Origin: Ruminococcus sp.
GTDB taxonomy: Bacteria > Bacillota > Clostridia > Oscillospirales > Ruminococcaceae
Reading direction: 5' to 3'
Assembly (NCBI GenBank): GCA_017649325.1
Contig: JAGCHA010000029.1
Coordinates: forward strand, 1-42,270
Length of the DNA: 42,270 bases
A program made the position numbers and the translations under genes. Under the pieces are notes generated by a model. The model was given only the letters and a program-made list of their open reading frames with translations. It was not told where the DNA came from and did not search any database. Positions 15,763 through 23,396 of this stretch are shown here, piece by piece (within the stretch, counting starts at the first letter, position 1; every line of letters starts with the position of its first letter).

Positions 15763-17424
15763 ATGTTGAAGGAATTATATATCAAGAATCTTGCCGTCAT
15801 TAAAGAGGCGGTCATACCGCTCGGCGGCGGGCTGAATATCTTCACGGGCGAGACAGGCGCGGGAAAGTCTATACTCATCAACGGTATAAATGCCGTGCTC
15901 GGTCAGCGCAGCAGCAAGGAGATAGTCCGCACGGGATGCGACAAGGCGATAATCACCGCTTTGTTCACTCACCTCCCCGCAGAGGCAGAGACGAAGCTCG
16001 ACGAGCTGGGATTCGATCACGATGACGACGAGATAATTGTCACACGCGAGATAAGCTCCGACGGCGGAAGCGTAGCGCGTATCAACGACCGTACAGCTTC
16101 CGTGGGGCTGCTGAGGGAGATAGGCTCGCTGTTGATAAATATTCACGGGCAGCACGACAATCAGATACTGCTCGACAGCGAAAAGCACTTGCAGATACTT
16201 GACGACTTCGGCGGGGACGACTCGCTGCTCTCAGCGTACAGAGCGAGCTTCCGTAAGCTCCAGCAGACCGCGCGCACGCTTGGCGAGCTGAAGAAGAAGG
16301 AGCAGTCGCGGCTTGAGCGCAGCCGCACCTTGAATGAGATAATCGACGATATCGGTGAGCTCGGACTCAACGCGGGCGAGGACGATGACCTCGAGCGCGA
16401 GTATCAGGTTGCCAAGGATTCCGAGAAGACGATAATCGCTATAAACAACGCAATATCAGCAATAACCGGCGAGGGAGCCGCCAATGAGCTACTTGCCTCT
16501 GCAGAAGGCGAGCTCTCGGGCTTCACGGAAACAAACAAGAGTCTCGCACTGCTCTATGAGAGACTCTCGGCGGCGGAGATTGAGCTTGCGGACATCGCCT
16601 CTGAGCTCGAACATGCCGCTGGAAAGATAGAGCTCGACGGACAGCGCCTCGACGAGATAGCTGAGCGCCTTGGTGTAATAAACAAGCTCAAGCGCAAGTA
16701 CGCGACCGACTGTGAAGGGCTCGTTAAGCTTTATGACGATGCTTGTACAGAGATGTCCGCGCTTGATGGCTGCGGCGATGAGATAGCCGAGCTTGTCAGG
16801 GAGCGCGAGCAGCTTCTGCACGAAGTCACAGAGCATGCGAAGGCACTGTACAACTACCGCGAGGAGGTTGCGGCGCGCTTCACTGAGCGCGTGACCGAGG
16901 AGCTTTCGTTCCTCAATATGGAGGGCGTCATTATCGCAGTCCGCCACGAAAAGGGCAAACTTACGGTCAACGGCATGGACAGCGTTGAGTTCCTTATTTC
17001 TGCGAACAAGGGCGAGGATCCGAAGCCAATCTCAAAGATAGCTTCGGGCGGCGAGCTCTCGCGTATCATGCTCGCGCTCAAAAGTGTCATTGCCGACAAG
17101 GACAGCATCCCGACTATGATTTTCGACGAGATAGATACGGGAGTCAGCGGCAAGGCGGCTCAGAAAATAGGAATAAAGCTCCGTCAGATAGGCAAGGTCA
17201 GACAGGTCATCTGCGTGACGCACTTGTCGCAGATAGCGGTCATGGCGGACGACCACCTCATGATAGAAAAGAACGTAGTCGGTGACCGAACCGAGACGAG
17301 CGTGACTCACCTCGAACTCAACGGCAGGATAGCCGAGATCGCGCGTATCATGGGCGGTGACCAGCCCAGTGCTCTCATGCTCGAGAATGCTGAGGCTGAG
17401 ATAAGAAGGGCGGCGGAGATATGA
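15763..17424 (+). CDS. recN: DNA repair protein RecN
   Basis: 553 residues. SMC-like ATPase acting early in double-strand-break repair. Walker A GETGAGKS is at residues 29-36. A long central coiled coil (about 155-370, rich in Glu, Leu and Arg) separates the two halves of the head. The signature KIASGGELSRIMLALK (about 425-440) and Walker B TMIFDEIDTGVSGKAAQ (about 451-467) are intact, and the CVTHLSQIA switch follows. Length matches the family. Its stop overlaps the next start by 4 bases. Confidence 0.97.
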   Translation: MLKELYIKNLAVIKEAVIPLGGGLNIFTGETGAGKSILINGINAVLGQRSSKEIVRTGCDKAIITALFTHLPAEAETKLDELGFDHDDDEIIVTREISSDGGSVARINDRTASVGLLREIGSLLINIHGQHDNQILLDSEKHLQILDDFGGDDSLLSAYRASFRKLQQTARTLGELKKKEQSRLERSRTLNEIIDDIGELGLNAGEDDDLEREYQVAKDSEKTIIAINNAISAITGEGAANELLASAEGELSGFTETNKSLALLYERLSAAEIELADIASELEHAAGKIELDGQRLDEIAERLGVINKLKRKYATDCEGLVKLYDDACTEMSALDGCGDEIAELVREREQLLHEVTEHAKALYNYREEVAARFTERVTEELSFLNMEGVIIAVRHEKGKLTVNGMDSVEFLISANKGEDPKPISKIASGGELSRIMLALKSVIADKDSIPTMIFDEIDTGVSGKAAQKIGIKLRQIGKVRQVICVTHLSQIAVMADDHLMIEKNVVGDRTETSVTHLELNGRIAEIARIMGGDQPSALMLENAEAEIRRAAEI

Positions 17425-17957
17425 AGATATACTCCACCCGCCACGGTCAGACGGACTACAACAGGCTTGATATCATCCTTGGTACGACAGACCTACCGCT
17501 TAATGAGGCAGGGCTTGCACAGGCGCAGGCACTTGCGGAGGAGGTTGAAAAGCTCGGAGATGTTGACATAATTATTGCCTCTCCCTTACTGAGAGCGCAG
17601 ACCACCGCACGTGCGGTTGCCGAACGGTGCGGACTTCGGATAGTCACTGACGAGAGGCTTCGCGAGTGGGATTACGGCGAGTTCGAGGGTAAGTCACGCT
17701 ATACCGAGGGCTTTGCCGAGACTAAACTCGATTTCGGCGTAAAAATGGGAAAAACAGGCGAGTCTGTCTTGCAGCTCGCACACAGGGTCTACTCTGCACT
17801 TGACGACATTATCGCCGAGTACAACGGCAGAAATGTGCTGATAGTCAGCCACGGCGGAGTCAGCCGTATAATCGAGACCTATTTCAATGATATGACAGCT
17901 GAGCAGTTCGCAGGCTGGTTCATGGGAAATTGTCAGATAATCAGTTACAATATTTGA
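17421..17957 (+). CDS. Histidine phosphatase family protein (phosphoglycerate mutase-like)
   Basis: 178 residues. The catalytic RHG motif lies in STRHGQTDYN (residues 5-14) with the phospho-accepting His8. The second conserved His is in IVSHGGVSR (about 142-150), and an acidic residue in LREWDYGEFEG (about 80-90) completes the site. These enzymes remove phosphate from small molecules; relatives include CobC and broad-range phosphatases, and the substrate cannot be told. It overlaps recN by 4 bases and precedes a beta-galactosidase gene by 18 bases. Confidence 0.9.
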   Translation: MKIYSTRHGQTDYNRLDIILGTTDLPLNEAGLAQAQALAEEVEKLGDVDIIIASPLLRAQTTARAVAERCGLRIVTDERLREWDYGEFEGKSRYTEGFAETKLDFGVKMGKTGESVLQLAHRVYSALDDIIAEYNGRNVLIVSHGGVSRIIETYFNDMTAEQFAGWFMGNCQIISYNI

Positions 17958-17975
17958 TATAACAGGAGGGACATC

Positions 17976-19946
17976 ATGAAAATTGGTGTTGATTACTATC
18001 CCGAACAGTGGGATAGAGATATGTGGGAAAAGGACGCCGAGACTATGGCGAGAACAGGCGTCAAGCTCATACGCGTTGCTGAATTTGCATGGTCGAAGCT
18101 CGAACCGCGCGACGGCGAGTTCGACTTTTCATGGCTCGACGACGTTATCAGGACTTTCTCGCGTTATGCGATAGGCACGGTGCTCTGTACCCCTACAAAC
18201 TGTCCGCCTCTCTGGCTGTATGAGGCTCATCCTGAGATAGTACGGGTCGGAGCAGACGACAAGCGCATCCAGACGGGCATACGCGGTCACCGCTGTATCA
18301 ACAATCCGACTCTGCGCTTCTACGCAATGCGCATAACCGAGCAGATGATACGCCATTATTCTGGCAATCCCGCTGTTGCTGCGTGGCAGATAGACAATGA
18401 GCTTGAGGCTTATCCGTGCAGCTGCGATACCTGCAAGTCGCTTTTCCGTGATTGGCTCAAGGACAAGTACAACGACCTCGACGGCGTGAACAAGGCGTTC
18501 GGTACGAGCGTATGGAGCGGCGAATACAGCTCCTTCGAGCAGATAATGCCTCCGAACGCTTACCCGAAGGCATGGCAGAATCCCGCGCTATGTCTTGACT
18601 GGTACCGTTTCTGCAACGACAGTGTTGCAGGTTACCTAAAAGACCTCATGATGACGATAAGGCTCGAAGATACGAAGATACCCGTAACTACGAATACGTG
18701 GTTCTGCGAGAACACCCCCGATTTCTACAAGCTCTTCGATCTCATGGACTTTGTCTCCTACGACAACTATCCGCCGATACGCATACCCGTTGACCCGAAC
18801 GAATACTACTCACACGCCTTCCACCTTGACCTCATGCGCGGCGTCAAGGAAAAGCACTTCTGGGTCATGGAGCAGCTCAGCGGACCTACAGGCAGCTGGT
18901 GTCCCATGTCGCCCTCGCCGCGTCCCGGACAGATAAAGGGCTACGCTTTGCAGGCTTTTGCTCACGGAGCTGATACCGTGCTCCACTTCCGCTGGCGCAC
19001 CGCAACTACAGGTGCGGAGATGCACTGGCACGGCATACTTGATCACAGCAATGTCCCCAACCGCAGATTTGTTGAATTCTCGGAGCTCTGCAAGAGCGTT
19101 TCACAGCTTAATATCCTCGACAACACTGAGATAATCTCCGACATCGCGATACTCTATTCGCCCGAAACTGACGAGGCTTTCAAGATACAGCCGCAGGTGG
19201 AAGGCTTCCACTATCTGGAGCAGCTCAAGGCTTTCCACGCCGCATTCACTCACTACGGCGCGAATATTGACGTAGTATCGCCTGATACTGATATCTCGGG
19301 CTATAAGCTCGTCATTGCTCCGTCGCTCTATGTGAACAGGAAGTCTGTCACTGAGAACCTTTACCGCTATGTCATCAACGGCGGTACTCTTGTAATGACG
19401 ACGAGAAGCGGCGTAAAGGATGAGCATAACAACTGCATTATGGACACGCTCCCGACTGTGTTCAAGGAGCTCATCGGTGCGGAGATAACCGAGTATGACC
19501 CGATAGGCAACGATATGCAGGTTATACGCGATTTCGCGGGTAATGAGTTCAGGTGCTCGCAGTGGTGCGACCTCCTCCAGCCAACTACGGCGAAGGCTTA
19601 TGCAGAGTACAACGAGGGCTACTACAGGTGCATACCCGCTGTTACAATGAACAGGTACTGCAACGGTGTAGCGTATTACGTTGGCACGGTATGTAAAGCG
19701 GACTTCTATGAGAGCTTTGCCTCCAACCTGATGATGCAGACGGGTGTGCCGAAGCTAAAGGGGCTCCCACACGGAATTGAGGTTACTACCCGCACGAACG
19801 GCAGGGATGAATACATCTGCTTCTTCAACAACTCGGACAAGCCCAAGAGCATACCGCTCCCGAAACCGATGTACAGCATGATCTCCTCAATGGGCAAGGA
19901 CAAGCTCGAGCTCCAGCCGTTTGAGATGGACATCGTAAGGAAGTAA
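17976..19946 (+). CDS. Beta-galactosidase, glycoside hydrolase family 42
   Basis: 656 residues, the usual GH42 size. Releases terminal beta-galactose from oligosaccharides by a retaining mechanism. GVDYYPEQWDRDMWEKD at the N-terminus is the family start. The acid/base Glu142 lies in AWQIDNELEAY after Asn141, and the nucleophile is Glu299 in FWVMEQLSGPTG. Cys residues at about 148-153 (CSCDTC), with one earlier, resemble the zinc cluster of some GH42 enzymes. After the TIM barrel (about 1-370) come the trimerisation domain and a small beta domain. There is no signal peptide, so it works in the cytoplasm, presumably on imported oligosaccharides. A clear AGGAGG site precedes the ATG. Confidence 0.95.
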   Translation: MKIGVDYYPEQWDRDMWEKDAETMARTGVKLIRVAEFAWSKLEPRDGEFDFSWLDDVIRTFSRYAIGTVLCTPTNCPPLWLYEAHPEIVRVGADDKRIQTGIRGHRCINNPTLRFYAMRITEQMIRHYSGNPAVAAWQIDNELEAYPCSCDTCKSLFRDWLKDKYNDLDGVNKAFGTSVWSGEYSSFEQIMPPNAYPKAWQNPALCLDWYRFCNDSVAGYLKDLMMTIRLEDTKIPVTTNTWFCENTPDFYKLFDLMDFVSYDNYPPIRIPVDPNEYYSHAFHLDLMRGVKEKHFWVMEQLSGPTGSWCPMSPSPRPGQIKGYALQAFAHGADTVLHFRWRTATTGAEMHWHGILDHSNVPNRRFVEFSELCKSVSQLNILDNTEIISDIAILYSPETDEAFKIQPQVEGFHYLEQLKAFHAAFTHYGANIDVVSPDTDISGYKLVIAPSLYVNRKSVTENLYRYVINGGTLVMTTRSGVKDEHNNCIMDTLPTVFKELIGAEITEYDPIGNDMQVIRDFAGNEFRCSQWCDLLQPTTAKAYAEYNEGYYRCIPAVTMNRYCNGVAYYVGTVCKADFYESFASNLMMQTGVPKLKGLPHGIEVTTRTNGRDEYICFFNNSDKPKSIPLPKPMYSMISSMGKDKLELQPFEMDIVRK

Positions 19947-19949
19947 GCT

Positions 19950-20384
19950 ATGCGTATAGTCTTACAGAGAGTTTCATCCGCGAGCGTGACCGTTGACGGT
20001 AAAGTTACGGGGAGCATTGGTACGGGGTATCTCGTACTGCTTGGAGTCGGACAGGGCGACACAGAGGACGACTGCCGCAGACTTGCCGACAAGCTGATTA
20101 ATCTGCGTATTTTCTCCGATGAGAACGGCAAGATAAACCTCTCGCTCTCAGATGTGGGAGGGGAAATCCTTATCGTTTCGCAGTTCACGCTTTATGCCGA
20201 CTGCCGCAAGGGCAACCGTCCTAACTTTATTCAGGCGGGCAAGCCGGACGAGGCGGAGCGGCTGTACAACTACTTCGCGGACTACTGCCGAAGCAAGGGT
20301 AAGAACGTAGAGACAGGCATATTCGGTGCGGATATGAAGGTCGAACTCGTCAACGACGGTCCGTTCACGATAGTTCTGGAATAA
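19950..20384 (+). CDS. dtd: D-aminoacyl-tRNA deacylase
   Basis: 144 residues. Hydrolyses D-amino acids (and glycine) wrongly attached to tRNA. The catalytic-pocket motifs are both present: [15 protein letters not shown] (about residues 76-90) and NDGPFT near the end (usually NSGPVT, here with Asp and Phe). [17 protein letters not shown] is the standard start. It begins 4 bases after the beta-galactosidase stop. A 12-bp hairpin follows its stop and runs into the next gene's start. Confidence 0.96.
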   Translation: MRIVLQRVSSASVTVDGKVTGSIGTGYLVLLGVGQGDTEDDCRRLADKLINLRIFSDENGKINLSLSDVGGEILIVSQFTLYADCRKGNRPNFIQAGKPDEAERLYNYFADYCRSKGKNVETGIFGADMKVELVNDGPFTIVLE

Positions 20385-20391
20385 GAATATG

Positions 20392-20430
20392 ATCACCTCA
20401 TACGGGCATAATCTGTATGAGGTGATTTTT
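20392..20430 (+). promoter_or_regulatory. Hairpin that contains the ribosome binding site of the following gene; possible terminator
   Basis: A perfect 12-bp inverted repeat (20392-20403 with 20415-20426), 11-base loop, then a run of T residues ending at 20430, directly before the ATG at 20431. The 3' arm includes GAGGTGA (20419-20425), the natural ribosome binding site of the penicillin-binding protein gene. The same element can therefore end dtd transcripts and hide the downstream ribosome site. Confidence 0.7.
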
Positions 20431-22044
20431 ATGCGCAGGCGCTCCGAGCGCGGCATTCTTATTCTTACAGCGGCTTTTTTCCTGATGTTCATGGTGCTTA
20501 TCTGGAATTATATGCGCCTTTCACAGGAGCGTGAGCATGTCCGCACCGCCGAGGACAGCTCATTCATCACGATAAATGCGGGAGACACGCAAGGCACGGT
20601 ATTCGACCGAAATTTTGTCCCGCTCACGAATGCGGAGAGCTATGTAGTTGCCGTAGCTGTACCTTCAGCAGTCACGCTCGATGAGCTGTATGACCTTGCC
20701 GCAGACAAGTCCGCCCTCAGCGAGATGTATGCCTCGGGCAGACCTTTTGCGTTCCGATGTGTGCGGCGCGGTGAGGACTCTGCGGGGCTGACCTTCTTCG
20801 ATGTACCTGTTCACTGCGGCAGCAATCTGGCTGCTCCTCACGTTGTCGGCTATCTTTCGGAGGGCAGGGGAGCGTCGGGCATAGAATATGCTTACGACCG
20901 CATCCTTCGAGGCGGCAATATGGAAAACAGCGTGACCTATTCTACGGACGGCTTCGGCAATATCCTCATTGGAGCAGGCAAGGACGTCATCCGCAGCACA
21001 AAGCAGAAAACGGGTGCTGTAACTACGATAGATTCCCTCATTCAGCAGGTTTGTGAGCGTGCGGGACGCGGTATCGACAAGGGGGCAATAGTTGTCACGG
21101 ATGTGAATACAGGCGAGATATTGGCGCTCGCGAGCTATCCGAGGTTCAGCGTTGACGACATCGACGTGGCTCTCACTGACGAGAGAAGTCCGCTCATCGA
21201 TCGTGCGCTCTGCTCGTACAGCGTGGGCTCGGCTTTCAAACTCGTCACAGCCTGCGAGGGACTCAACGAAGGACTCGGCGGCTACGTCTATGAGTGTACT
21301 GGCAGTATCGACGTCGGCGGACAGGTATTCCGCTGCCACAAGTACGACGGTCACGGCGTGCAGACGATGTCGGAGGCGATGACGAACTCCTGCAATACCT
21401 ACTTCATAGCGCTGAGTCAGCTTCTCGACACGCCGAAGTATCGCTCTCTTGCGGCTGATCTAGGCTTTGGAAAAGAGGTATATCTCTGCGCGGGAATGAC
21501 GGGTTCTGCGGGAGTGCTGCCTACGGATGAGAAACTTCTTGTTCCCGCAGAACACGCGAATTTCTCGTTCGGGCAGGGCGAGCTCACAGCTACGCCCTTG
21601 CAGGTGAATGCTCTTACCTGCGCGATAGCGAACGGCGGTGAGCTGCCTATGCTGACTATAATGCGCGGCATCACTGTCGACGGCGAGAGCGTCGGGAACG
21701 AGAAGCTTCCGCGGCGTTCGCGGGTGATGAGCGCGGAAACAGCTGCTGAACTGCGAAAGATGATGATAGAGGCGGTATACCTCAATGACAGTTCAAAGGC
21801 GCGTCCGCGGTATATCCGCGTGGGAGCAAAGACCTCGACCGCTCAGACGGGACGCTTCGGCGACGACGGTGAGGAACTTTGCCATGCATGGATAACTGGC
21901 TTCTTTCCGTCGAGCTCGCCGACGTATGCGGTTACGGTACTGGTCGAGGACGGCGGCTACGGCAATGACGCGGCAGCTCCCGTATTTGCCGAGATAGCTG
22001 ACGGAATAATGCCGTTGACAAAGGCAAAGCTTCATAATTCATAA
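20431..22044 (+). CDS. Class B penicillin-binding protein (peptidoglycan transpeptidase)
   Basis: 537 residues. Cross-links peptidoglycan on the outer membrane face. One N-terminal anchor helix (about residues 8-28) leads into a dimerisation region (about 45-200) and the transpeptidase domain. SxxK is SAFK at 267-270 in YSVGSAFKLVTA, SxN is SCN at 320-322, and the third motif reads KTS at 467-469 (KTSTAQTG) where KTG is usual. The start at 20431 is preferred: GAGGTGA is 5 bases upstream, whereas the ATG at 20389 would translate the hairpin. It resembles FtsI/SpoVD/PbpA in layout, is compact and has no PASTA domain, so whether it serves division, elongation or sporulation is open. Confidence 0.9.
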   Translation: MRRRSERGILILTAAFFLMFMVLIWNYMRLSQEREHVRTAEDSSFITINAGDTQGTVFDRNFVPLTNAESYVVAVAVPSAVTLDELYDLAADKSALSEMYASGRPFAFRCVRRGEDSAGLTFFDVPVHCGSNLAAPHVVGYLSEGRGASGIEYAYDRILRGGNMENSVTYSTDGFGNILIGAGKDVIRSTKQKTGAVTTIDSLIQQVCERAGRGIDKGAIVVTDVNTGEILALASYPRFSVDDIDVALTDERSPLIDRALCSYSVGSAFKLVTACEGLNEGLGGYVYECTGSIDVGGQVFRCHKYDGHGVQTMSEAMTNSCNTYFIALSQLLDTPKYRSLAADLGFGKEVYLCAGMTGSAGVLPTDEKLLVPAEHANFSFGQGELTATPLQVNALTCAIANGGELPMLTIMRGITVDGESVGNEKLPRRSRVMSAETAAELRKMMIEAVYLNDSSKARPRYIRVGAKTSTAQTGRFGDDGEELCHAWITGFFPSSSPTYAVTVLVEDGGYGNDAAAPVFAEIADGIMPLTKAKLHNS

Positions 22045-22083
22045 CAGTAAGGCGACTGTTCCATGTGGCAGGTGCTTTTTTGA

Positions 22084-22119
22084 CAAAAAAAGAAGCGGCA
22101 CCTTTATGGTGCCGCTTTC
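22084..22119 (-). terminator. Bidirectional terminator between convergent genes
   Basis: A 10-bp GC-rich stem (22093-22102 with 22108-22117) lies between convergent genes. On the minus strand it runs into seven T residues (the A-run at 22084-22090), making a strong terminator for the minus-strand gene. On the plus strand only three T residues follow, so it ends the penicillin-binding protein transcript less efficiently. The 93-base gap holds nothing else. Confidence 0.88.
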
Positions 22120-22137
22120 AAATGCGTCAGTTAATGA

Positions 22138-22803
22138 TTAGTCCTCTTTCTTTCTGAGAACGAATGCTGTAGCGATTGCAGCGCCTATGCCTGCAACAGC
22201 GAGAGCGGGGAATGCAACGCCTGTCTTAGGGGAATTTGCGGAAGTTGTTGTAGCCTTGCCGGTAGTTGTCTTGGAAGTTGTAGTAGAAGATGTAGTAGTT
22301 GTAGTTGTAGTTGTTGTTTCGCCTTCTGTAGTTGTGGAAGTTTCAACAGCTTCGCCGTTGTCGCGAATAAGACGAGAAATACCGCCGTTGCCGATTGAAA
22401 TCTCGTCTGCGCTCCGGTAATAGCCACCGAAACTGAACTCCTCGCCAATGTAGAAGTTTACAATATCTGAGTATGTACCATTGAGCTCTTCAGCTTTGAT
22501 CTCAACAGTGCCTGAGGTGTTTTTTCCATCAGCGTCAGTATAGCTATAAGTACCGTCATCGCTTATCTCGACAACGCCGTTGTCCTTGGCAGCCTTATCA
22601 ACGGAAGTGTCGCCGTCAGCTACCTGATACTTCCACTTGCCGACGATGTCAGCAATCTTGATAGAGGGCTCAGCCTCTGTTGCAGCCTCTGTGGAAGCCT
22701 GAGTTGTAGGCTCCTCGTCAGCAGCGAAAGCGGACATAGTGCCTGCGAGAGTGAGTGAAGCAGCCATAGCAGCAGCTGCGATGATCGAAATTGACTTTTT
22801 CAT
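22138..22803 (-). CDS. Secreted Thr-rich protein with sortase-like C-terminal signal
   Basis: 221 residues, the only minus-strand gene. A signal peptide (MKKSISIIAAAAMAASLTLAG..SAFA, about residues 1-28) is followed by a short acidic Thr/Glu stretch. Next comes a domain of about 95 residues starting KIADIVGKWKYQVADGD, with alternating beta-strand pattern (ISDDGTYSYTDADGK) like small lipocalin-type barrels, though I cannot name a family. A Thr/Ser linker (about 150-188) leads to SPKTG (191-195), a hydrophobic helix and RKKED. This layout matches a sortase-anchored surface protein, with SPKTG in place of LPxTG. AAAGGAG supports the start at 22803 over the ATG at 22821. Ligand and role unknown. 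Confidence 0.85.
   Translation of the reverse strand: MKKSISIIAAAAMAASLTLAGTMSAFAADEEPTTQASTEAATEAEPSIKIADIVGKWKYQVADGDTSVDKAAKDNGVVEISDDGTYSYTDADGKNTSGTVEIKAEELNGTYSDIVNFYIGEEFSFGGYYRSADEISIGNGGISRLIRDNGEAVETSTTTEGETTTTTTTTTSSTTTSKTTTGKATTTSANSPKTGVAFPALAVAGIGAAIATAFVLRKKED
22236..22349 (-). repeat. Triplet-rich tract encoding the Thr/Ser linker
   Basis: Imperfect GTAGTT/GTTGTA hexamers on the plus strand, read on the minus strand as ACA/ACT-type Thr codons with some Ser, Gly, Lys and Ala. Such a tract is prone to length change by slippage, which would alter linker length but not frame if whole triplets change. Confidence 0.75.
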
Positions 22804-22860
22804 AATTATTCTCCTTTTCATTTACCCATGTTTCGGGGGGATTCTCCCTCGTACAAGCAT

Positions 22861-22889
22861 ACTATAGCACAATGCATTTGAAAAATCAA
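22861..22889 (-). promoter_or_regulatory. Sigma-A promoter of the minus-strand surface protein gene
   Basis: On the minus strand, TTGATT (22889-22884), a 17-base spacer and TATAGT (22866-22861). The leader to the ATG at 22803 would be about 50 bases. Confidence 0.75.
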
Positions 22890-23104
22890 GCACTGCAATG
22901 AAAATTTTGCAGAATATTTGCATTTTCCGCGAAATATGACAAATTCCTAACGTACAAGCGGATAGTTTTTGTGTTAAAATAATGTCAAAGTTGGTTATGA
23001 ACTTGTCAGGCTATACAGAGCGGATAATGGGGGGCACGTTTAGTTGTTCCGGCTGTGATGAAGCTTCGTTTTTCCGTTTTTTAGCTTTATTTGTTAAAAA
23101 ACAC
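22890..23104. other. Divergent intergenic stretch without a supported gene
   Basis: AT-rich region between the minus-strand promoter and the alaS promoter. A 95-codon frame at 22982-23269 has no ribosome site and runs through the T-box leader, so it is not taken as a gene. The octamer GTACAAGC occurs twice in the wider gap (22851-22858 and about 22952-22959), possibly by chance. Nothing else is recognised. Confidence 0.6.
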
Positions 23105-23133
23105 TTGACTTTTCCTATGCTCGGTTATATAAT
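23105..23133 (+). promoter_or_regulatory. Sigma-A promoter of alaS
   Basis: TTGACT (23105-23110), 17-base spacer, TATAAT (23128-23133): one mismatch from consensus. Transcription would start near 23140, at the 5' edge of the T-box leader. Confidence 0.93.
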
Positions 23134-23139
23134 ATATGT

Positions 23140-23357
23140 GTATGGCGATGACGGGACTGACTGTCGGAGCGTGCCTTTCAGAGAGAAAGCGGCAGGTGCG
23201 AGCTTTCAGGCGCGGGACAGGTGCTTCCCCCGAGCCCCCGCAGGAAACTGCGGCGTGCGTCCGCGTTAAGGACTAACGAGGAAGGGGCAGTATGCTCCTT
23301 TGAATTTGGGTGGTACCACGAGAGCCTTCGTCCCATTTGGCGGCGGGGCTTTTTTAC
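23140..23357 (+). promoter_or_regulatory. T-box leader, alanine-specific, controlling alaS
   Basis: Uncharged tRNA-Ala sensed by this leader would allow read-through into alaS. Stem I pairs GGGA (23153-23156) with TCCC (23226-23229) and CTGTC (23161-23165) with GACAG (23216-23220). Between them the specifier loop has CTGA on the left and GTGCT on the right, exposing GCT (23223-23225), an alanine codon. AGAGA (23180-23184) and GGTG (23195-23198) are the apical motifs that contact the tRNA elbow. A hairpin with a GAAA loop follows (23238-23253). The T-box sequence TGGGTGGTACCACG is at 23307-23320. Confidence 0.95.
23322..23356 (+). terminator. T-box-controlled terminator
   Basis: An imperfect stem starting AGCC (23322-23325) and closing with GGCT (23347-23350), with several G-U pairs, followed by six T residues. 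Its 5' side lies just after the T-box sequence, so antiterminator and terminator folds exclude each other. Confidence 0.85.
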
Positions 23358-23396
23358 ATTTTGTCCCGTAAAACATTTATAAAAGGAGTAATCATC

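Noticed and set aside
22236-22349. Triplet repeats as a CRISPR or satellite array
   Set aside because: The units are short coding triplets for a Thr/Ser linker with no spacers.
22982-23269. Open frame of 95 codons before alaS
   Set aside because: No ribosome site; its second half runs through the promoter and T-box leader, whose RNA structure explains the sequence.
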